NCBI GenBank assembly: GCA_913061335.1
Contig: CAJXTP010000071.1
Coordinates: 1 to 11,933, forward strand
Direction: 5' to 3'
Source: an uncultured Loktanella sp.
GTDB lineage: Bacteria > Pseudomonadota > Alphaproteobacteria > Rhodobacterales > Rhodobacteraceae
Length of the DNA stretch: 11,933 nt
In this document: in pieces, positions 7,506-11,933 of the stretch
Layout: the number at the start of each line of letters is the position of its first letter
Position numbering within the stretch: the stretch's first letter is position 1
Program-made: the position numbers and the translations under genes
The notes under the pieces: generated by a model
Database searches by the model: none
What the model was told of the DNA's origin: nothing
Seen by the model: the letters and a program-made list of their open reading frames with translations, nothing else

Positions 7506-9131
7506 TTACTCTTTGGAGCGACGTCCATCGTTCCAAAGCGCCTTAATCAAGGACAAGCCCATCAACGCCATCACAACCGAGAATGGCAGCGCGCCAATGA
7601 TCATGGCGGTGTTAATTGCACCCAGACCACCTGCAAGCAGCAGACCCGCAATCACCAGCGTCAGGATAACACCCCAAACGACGATGTGGATACGGCCCTT
7701 CGGGCTCTCGTCACCAGCAGCCGCGATTGTGTTGATGATCAACACAGCCGAGTCAGCAGACGTAACAAGATACGTCAGCAACAGCACAACAATGACAATC
7801 GACATCAACGTGGCCATCGTAGGCGACAACATGAAGTTGATCATTGCAAACAGCTGACTGGAAAGACCAGCACCCGTAATCGCATCACCAGCACCACCGT
7901 TAAGCGATAGGTCGATGGCAGTACCACCAGCAAACGCAAACCAGACGAAACACATGATGGATGGAACGATCATCGCACCCAACACATATTCACGGATTGT
8001 GCGGCCCTTGGAAATACGTGCCAAGAACAGACCAACAAACGGCGCAAACGCGATCCACCAAGCCCAATAGAACGTGGTCCAACCACCCTGCCAACCGGCA
8101 AGCTTGGTCGCAACACTGTCTTCAACGCCGTCACCGCTAAACACGGTCAGGGACATTGCAGGCAATGCAATGATGTAATCCCACATGCCCAAGAACAGTG
8201 CCTTGAAAGCAAACATCGTAGACCCAAATACCAAGAAGAACGCGAGGATGAAGAACGACAGCCCCATGTTGATGTTGGACAGCCACTTGATGCCTTTACC
8301 AACGCCAGACAGCGCTGACAGTGTGGAAAAGACCATCACGACCACAAGACAGAAGATCATCGCAACAGCTGTTGGCGTCCCTTCTGCGTCCATCAACCAC
8401 CCCATGCCTGTGATGTTGAACAAGCCCGCAGCGAACTGCGACACGCCGTAACCCAAGGTTACAGAGACGCCCAAAATCGTGGCAATCACGGATACGATAT
8501 CAATGATGTGGCCCAAAGGACCTTCTAACCAACGGCCCAGCAATGGTGTCAAACCAGACCGGATCGTCAGCGGCAAACCGCGGCTATAGCTAAAGAACGC
8601 CAAGGACAGGCCAACAATCGCGTAGCTACCCCAAGCCGAGAAGCCCCAGTGCAGGAACGACCACTTCATTGCAGAGCGCACGTTGTCCGCACTTGATGCA
8701 GTTGCGTCACCGACAATAACGTCAGGGTTTGTGCCAAAGTGGTACAACGGCTCGCCGGTTGCGTATGTCAACATGCCGATACCGATACCGGCACCAAACA
8801 TCATCGAGAACCACGAAAAGTTGGAAAACTCTGGCTTGCTATCTACGCCGCCAAGTCGAATCTTGCCGGTTGCTGGATAGATCGCCAGCGCAAGGCACAC
8901 GATGATATAGAATGAAACGACATACATATACCAAGGCCCAGTATTGGCATCGATAGTACCGCGAATGGCGCTAAGTGCAGCGCCAGCCGCATCTGGAAAT
9001 GCTACCGCCCAAAGGATCAATGCGCCAATTGACAGCTTAGATCCGATAGCGACGAATTTTGAAAACCCTTCATAAAACCCGCTACTCGCGGTCGTAATAT
9101 CTAGGTTTGTTAGTGGTGGCATTATTGCCAT
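7506..9131 (-). CDS. BCCT-family transporter (betaine/DMSP-type candidate)
   Basis: A 541-residue, twelve-helix inner-membrane transporter of the betaine/carnitine/choline family (BetP-like). The glycine-rich TM3 motif GAGIGIGM (113-120) aligns with BetP AAGMGIGL; it has Gly, not the Asp seen in choline carriers, which favours Na+-coupled uptake of betaine-like zwitterions. The TM8 signature YWAWWIAFAPFVG (355-367) followed by LARISKGRT is complete, but F362 stands where BetP has Trp377. N- and C-terminal tails are short, without BetP's long osmosensing C-terminal helix. The ATG at 9131 follows AAGGGGA at good spacing. It lies downstream of dmdA-acuI in the same direction, so DMSP uptake is an attractive substrate guess; glycine betaine is equally compatible with the sequence. 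A strong terminator ends the unit. Confidence 0.93.
   Translation of the reverse strand: MAIMPPLTNLDITTASSGFYEGFSKFVAIGSKLSIGALILWAVAFPDAAGAALSAIRGTIDANTGPWYMYVVSFYIIVCLALAIYPATGKIRLGGVDSKPEFSNFSWFSMMFGAGIGIGMLTYATGEPLYHFGTNPDVIVGDATASSADNVRSAMKWSFLHWGFSAWGSYAIVGLSLAFFSYSRGLPLTIRSGLTPLLGRWLEGPLGHIIDIVSVIATILGVSVTLGYGVSQFAAGLFNITGMGWLMDAEGTPTAVAMIFCLVVVMVFSTLSALSGVGKGIKWLSNINMGLSFFILAFFLVFGSTMFAFKALFLGMWDYIIALPAMSLTVFSGDGVEDSVATKLAGWQGGWTTFYWAWWIAFAPFVGLFLARISKGRTIREYVLGAMIVPSIMCFVWFAFAGGTAIDLSLNGGAGDAITGAGLSSQLFAMINFMLSPTMATLMSIVIVVLLLTYLVTSADSAVLIINTIAAAGDESPKGRIHIVVWGVILTLVIAGLLLAGGLGAINTAMIIGALPFSVVMALMGLSLIKALWNDGRRSKE
7511..7538 (-). repeat. Long inverted repeat inside the 3' end of the BCCT gene
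   Basis: Arms at 7511-7521 and 7528-7538 pair at 10 of 11 positions around a 6-base spacer (plus strand: CTTTGGAGCGA, then TCGTTCCAAAG). The arms lie within the last codons of the transporter (ending RRSKE), 5 bases before the stop, and about 30 bases upstream of the terminator hairpin in the transcript. It could stabilise the mRNA 3' end or be a protein site; coding chance cannot be excluded. Confidence 0.5.
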
Positions 9132-9315
9132 TTTATAGTCCCCTTATTGTCTTTTATACCTGCGACCCTACGTCACAACTTCTGGTTCACAAACCCGTTA
9201 CGCACCTTTCTAGGTACAAAACCGACACTTCTTTCGGCAAGTAACTGTTAACATTTCACAAAAAAAGGGCGCTAAATGTGCTATTATCCCTATTTTTTAC
9301 CACAAAATGTGGGAT
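9132..9315 (-). promoter_or_regulatory. Intergenic region acuI-BCCT: probable promoter, weak terminator candidate
   Basis: This 184-bp AT-rich gap is the longest non-coding stretch in the window. Read on the minus strand it starts after the acuI stop with a small hairpin CCACA-TTT-TGTGG (9312-9300), then GCGCCC followed by T7 (9266-9260), whose 5' partner is only GGG (9290-9288): a weak terminator at best. Nearer the transporter, TTGTGA occurs at 9256-9261, 9187-9192 and 9173-9178, and TATAAA at 9153-9158. The pair 9173-9178/9153-9158 resembles a -35/-10, but its 14-bp spacer is short. A separate promoter for the transporter is likely, but its exact elements are not certain. Confidence 0.35.
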
Positions 9316-10305
9316 TTAGGCGTTTACGTCGACAACGACGCGGCCTTTGACCTGACCTTTCAGGATGTCGCGGCCAAGTTGCGGCAGATCGTTCAGCGTC
9401 GCAGAATGCACCATCGCCTCTAACTTATCCATTGGCAGGTCGGATGCGATCCGGTCCCATGCGCGGACACGGTTTGCATAAGGCTGCATCACACTATCGA
9501 TCCCCAGCAGGTTCACACCGCGCAAAAGAAACGGAATAACCGTCGCAGGCAAGGTCATGCCACCAGCCAAACCAACCGCCGATACGGATGCGCCATACTT
9601 CATTTGGCCCAAAACCCGCGCCAACATTTCGCCGCCAACAGCATCAATGCAGCCGGCCCATGTTTCGGCCTCCAGCGGACGCTTAACCGTTTCATTAATC
9701 TCTTCGCGGGCGACGATCTGTGTCGCACCAAGGCTTGTCAGATACGCGGCCGTCTCAGGACGCCCCGTCACAGCCGCAACCTCATAACCAAGGTTAGCTA
9801 AAATCGCAGTCGCAACCGACCCGACGCCACCAGCCGCACCCGTGACAAGCACAGGACCGTTGCCCGGCGTCAAACCATGATCTTCCAAAGCCATCACAGC
9901 CAACATCGCGGTGAAACCAGCGGTGCCAACAGCCATTGCCTGACGGGTATCAATACCAGCAGGCAATGGGACCAACCAATCGGCCTTTACGCGCGCTTTT
10001 TGGGAATAGCCGCCCCAATACGCCTCGCCGACACGCCAACCGGTCAACACAACCTTGTCGCCCGCCTTATAGCGGTCATCATCGGATGCCTCGACAGTCC
10101 CTGCAAAATCAATGCCCGGAATATGTGGGTAATTGCGGACCAAACCGCCACCTGGGCCAACACACAAACCGTCTTTGTAATTCACCGTAGAATAATCCAC
10201 GGCAACCGTTACATCACCCGCAGGCAACTGGTCCAAGGACATGTCCTGCACCGCCGCACTTGTTTTACCTTCGTCATTTTTTTCAACAACCAGCGCCTTG
10301 AACAT
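9316..10305 (-). CDS. acuI: Acryloyl-CoA reductase AcuI (MDR family, NADPH-dependent)
   Basis: A 329-residue medium-chain dehydrogenase/reductase of the zinc-free quinone-oxidoreductase branch. AcuI reduces acryloyl-CoA to propionyl-CoA with NADPH in the cytoplasm, removing a toxic electrophile produced from DMSP-derived acrylate. Seen: STVNYKDGL (39-47), HIPGIDFAGTV (61-71), the nucleotide-binding loop GAAGGVG (156-162) in place of a zinc site, R182 in VTGRPE (expected to contact the NADPH 2'-phosphate), and a C-terminal LKGQVKGRVVVDV. Length and motifs match roseobacter AcuI, and position directly after dmdA matches Ruegeria pomeroyi, where acuI follows dmdA. AGAGGAG sits about 8 bases before the ATG at 10305. 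The 62-bp gap after dmdA has no terminator, only a 4-bp CGGA/TCCG stem, so cotranscription is likely. The E. coli relative YhdH has the same activity, so the assignment is robust. Confidence 0.95.
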   Translation of the reverse strand: MFKALVVEKNDEGKTSAAVQDMSLDQLPAGDVTVAVDYSTVNYKDGLCVGPGGGLVRNYPHIPGIDFAGTVEASDDDRYKAGDKVVLTGWRVGEAYWGGYSQKARVKADWLVPLPAGIDTRQAMAVGTAGFTAMLAVMALEDHGLTPGNGPVLVTGAAGGVGSVATAILANLGYEVAAVTGRPETAAYLTSLGATQIVAREEINETVKRPLEAETWAGCIDAVGGEMLARVLGQMKYGASVSAVGLAGGMTLPATVIPFLLRGVNLLGIDSVMQPYANRVRAWDRIASDLPMDKLEAMVHSATLNDLPQLGRDILKGQVKGRVVVDVNA

Positions 10306-10367
10306 GCACTCATCTCCTCTTTGGTTTTCAAATTTCCCCGCCGGATGCTCCGACGCAGATCTCAGTA

Positions 10368-11468
10368 TTAAATCCAGAAATTTTCCAGAACGGTCGCTTC
10401 ACGCGGCCCATTAGGGGTCTCAACGCGCAGCTGCGTGTTCTCATCCCAATGGGTCATCTTGACCATACCAATCGCAACGCCCGTGCCGTAATCAGGCGAC
10501 GCCGCAGCAGACGTCACCTGCCCGACCTTTTTGGTGCCAGCCATCAATGGCCACACACGGTCACAAGGCGGAATATCACCCGCAATTGAAATCGGGCGCA
10601 CCTGTTGGGTTGGACCTTCCTTAGCCACACGCAACAGCGCATCTCGGCCGACACAGCCAATCGCGGTCTGCGTCGAACAGAACCGACCAAGGCCCGCCTC
10701 GTGCGGCGTATTCGCGCGGGTCATGTCATTGCCATACGACAACAATCCGGCCTCGATCCGCTCAATGCCATTGGGACAACCAGCATGAACGTCTAAATCC
10801 TTGCCTGCCTCCATCAATGCATTCCAAAGCGGCATACCGTTTTCGGTGCCATCGACATAAATCTCGAAACCGCCTTGCTTGGAGTAACCGGACCGCGCCA
10901 CAGCCATGCTGGTGCCTTGAAAATCAAACCAGCCAAATCGGAAGAATTTGATGTTGCGCACAGCGTCACCAAATACGCGCGCCATCAGATCATCGGACTT
11001 TGGACCTTGGATCGCCAAGGGCGACACATCAGGCTCGTCGACCAACACATCCAAACGGTATCCATAAGCTAAGCCTTTGACCCACAACAACATATCGCTG
11101 TCAGCAATCGAAATCCACCAACGATCTTCTGCCAGTTTCAACGCAACTGGATCGTTAATCATGCCACCGGTTTCATCAACAATCGGGATATAGAAACACT
11201 GGCCCAACTGCATGCCCCGCAAATCGCGCGGTGTCAGCATCTGCATCAAACGGGCTGCATCAGGGCCGCGCAATTCGATCTGACGCTCGGCGGCGACATC
11301 CCAAATCTGCACAGCATTTTTCAGGTGGTGGTAATCTTCGACCACGGACCGGAAAACCGTCGGCAACAGCATGCGGTTGTAAACAGTATACCCTTTTACC
11401 CCTGCGGCTTCATTGCCATCGGAAAACGGGGTGCGACGCAAGCGACGCGATTGCGAAATGATAGCCAT
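10368..11468 (-). CDS. dmdA: Dimethylsulfoniopropionate demethylase DmdA
   Basis: A 366-residue GcvT/aminomethyltransferase-fold enzyme that moves a methyl group from DMSP to tetrahydrofolate, giving methylmercaptopropionate, the entry step of the DMSP demethylation pathway. It begins with the SRRLRRTPFS and AAGVKGYTVYNRMLLPTVF motifs (7-39) characteristic of DmdA rather than of GcvT or sarcosine/dimethylglycine dehydrogenases. WDVAAERQIELRGPDA (56-71), GGMINDPVA (101-109), GYSKQGGFEIYV (194-205) and GCPNGIERIEAGLLSYGNDM (230-249) follow. The C-terminal domain (about 285-366) has the PPCDRVWPL and VAIGMV elements. AAGGA lies 7 bases before the ATG, inside the end of the dinB-like gene. The first dedicated promoter must lie upstream of the window. 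dmdB, dmdC and dmdD are not visible here. Recognition by sequence style is strong and the acuI neighbour agrees. Confidence 0.96.
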   Translation of the reverse strand: MAIISQSRRLRRTPFSDGNEAAGVKGYTVYNRMLLPTVFRSVVEDYHHLKNAVQIWDVAAERQIELRGPDAARLMQMLTPRDLRGMQLGQCFYIPIVDETGGMINDPVALKLAEDRWWISIADSDMLLWVKGLAYGYRLDVLVDEPDVSPLAIQGPKSDDLMARVFGDAVRNIKFFRFGWFDFQGTSMAVARSGYSKQGGFEIYVDGTENGMPLWNALMEAGKDLDVHAGCPNGIERIEAGLLSYGNDMTRANTPHEAGLGRFCSTQTAIGCVGRDALLRVAKEGPTQQVRPISIAGDIPPCDRVWPLMAGTKKVGQVTSAAASPDYGTGVAIGMVKMTHWDENTQLRVETPNGPREATVLENFWI

Positions 11469-11471
11469 GAC

Positions 11472-11933
11472 TTAATCCTTAGGCATGAAGACAAGATCAG
11501 TGGCGTCAGGCGTTTGGCCCGCCGCCGTCAACATCGCGTGCAACTGGCCACGATGATGGGTTTGATGGTTAAAAAAATGTGTGATGCAGGTGGCCTTTGG
11601 CTTTGCAACCTCAGCATTCAGCGACCCTGAAAACCAAGTAAGATCGCCAGACAGATCAGACGCCGTGACGCCCGCTGCCCATTTAGAAATACGCACATCA
11701 ACAGAGGTGCGCTGGTCCGCCCATTGCGAAACAGTCGCGGTAAATGCCGCACTATCAGCAATAACCGAACTTTGCGCAGGGCCGCCATCAAAGCGGGACA
11801 TCCACAAAAGATCGCCCCACAGCAGATGGTTCAATGTACCAAAGATTGACCCAAAGAACGCTCCACGATCCGCCCGCACATCTACTTCATCCATCGCTTG
11901 AACAACACGGCATAAGCCGTTGTTCTGCCATGT
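11472..11933 (-). CDS. DinB-family protein (N-terminus cut by window edge)
   Basis: A DinB/YfiT-like four-helix protein with a probable divalent-metal site. Numbering from the internal Met at 11894, H23 (TLNHLLWGD), H110 and H114 (HFFNHQTHHRGQ) form the metal triad usual in this fold. The frame stays open upstream of that Met to the window edge and encodes TWQNNGL, which matches the conserved first helix (YNxWQNxGL) of DinB proteins. The true start therefore lies outside the window, and the Met at 11894 is internal. The stop is 3 bases before the dmdA ATG, whose ribosome-binding site overlaps the last codons, so the two genes are surely cotranscribed. DinB-fold proteins include thiol-dependent S-transferases and isomerases as well as many of unknown role; no function in DMSP metabolism is established to my knowledge. 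Confidence 0.88.
   Translation of the reverse strand, partial: TWQNNGLCRVVQAMDEVDVRADRGAFFGSIFGTLNHLLWGDLLWMSRFDGGPAQSSVIADSAAFTATVSQWADQRTSVDVRISKWAAGVTASDLSGDLTWFSGSLNAEVAKPKATCITHFFNHQTHHRGQLHAMLTAAGQTPDATDLVFMPKD
11476..11480 (-). promoter_or_regulatory. Ribosome-binding site of dmdA inside the dinB-like 3' end
   Basis: AAGGA on the minus strand lies 7 bases before the dmdA ATG at 11468 and within the last lysine-aspartate codons of the DinB-family gene. It fixes the dmdA start and implies that ribosomes ending dinB translation pass over the dmdA initiation site. Confidence 0.7.

Noticed and set aside
7141..7857. A 238-codon plus-strand open frame
   Set aside because: It runs across the antisense of two real genes and the terminator; no family resemblance.
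9300..9312. CCACA/TGTGG hairpin after acuI as a terminator
   Set aside because: Only 5 bp and followed on the minus strand by A-rich, not T-rich, sequence.
11892..11894. ATG as the start of the DinB-family gene
   Set aside because: The frame continues upstream with the conserved WQNNGL helix, so this Met is internal and the gene is cut by the window edge.

Overview
The window looks like a chromosomal segment of a marine Roseobacter-group alphaproteobacterium (Rhodobacteraceae) of moderate GC content. The main evidence is a dmdA-acuI pair for dimethylsulfoniopropionate (DMSP) and acrylate metabolism, a TrgA-TrgB-cysteine synthase run like the tellurite-resistance locus of Rhodobacter sphaeroides, and protein sequences that read as typical Rhodobacteraceae orthologues. 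All ten genes are on the minus strand, so transcription runs from high to low coordinates. I see no RNA genes, mobile elements, CRISPR arrays or phage genes.

Right part (about 7450-11933): a DinB-fold gene, 5'-truncated by the window edge, is followed after 3 bases by dmdA (DMSP demethylase) and, 62 bp further on, by acuI (acryloyl-CoA reductase). After a 184-bp intergenic region comes a BCCT-family transporter, a plausible importer of DMSP or glycine betaine, which ends in a strong hairpin terminator. Together these could import DMSP, demethylate it, and remove the toxic acryloyl-CoA made from its carbon skeleton. The later demethylation enzymes (DmdB, C, D) and any DMSP lyase are not in the window.

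Left part (1 to about 7435): a class-V aminotransferase of the 'cysteine desulfurase-like' family without the desulfurase cysteine, a cyclopropane-fatty-acid-synthase-like methyltransferase, then trgA, trgB (a gamma-glutamylcyclotransferase-Nudix fusion), a cysteine synthase and a large MscS-type mechanosensitive channel cut by the left edge. The last four are tightly packed (1-base overlap, 36-bp gap, 4-base overlap) and probably form one operon concerned with thiol/oxyanion stress and envelope integrity.

No unmistakably new system is visible. The best leads are altered bicarbonate-site residues in the CFA-like enzyme, a DinB gene that looks translationally linked to dmdA, a hairpin that displays the trgA ribosome-binding site, and a terminator placed directly against the next start codon.
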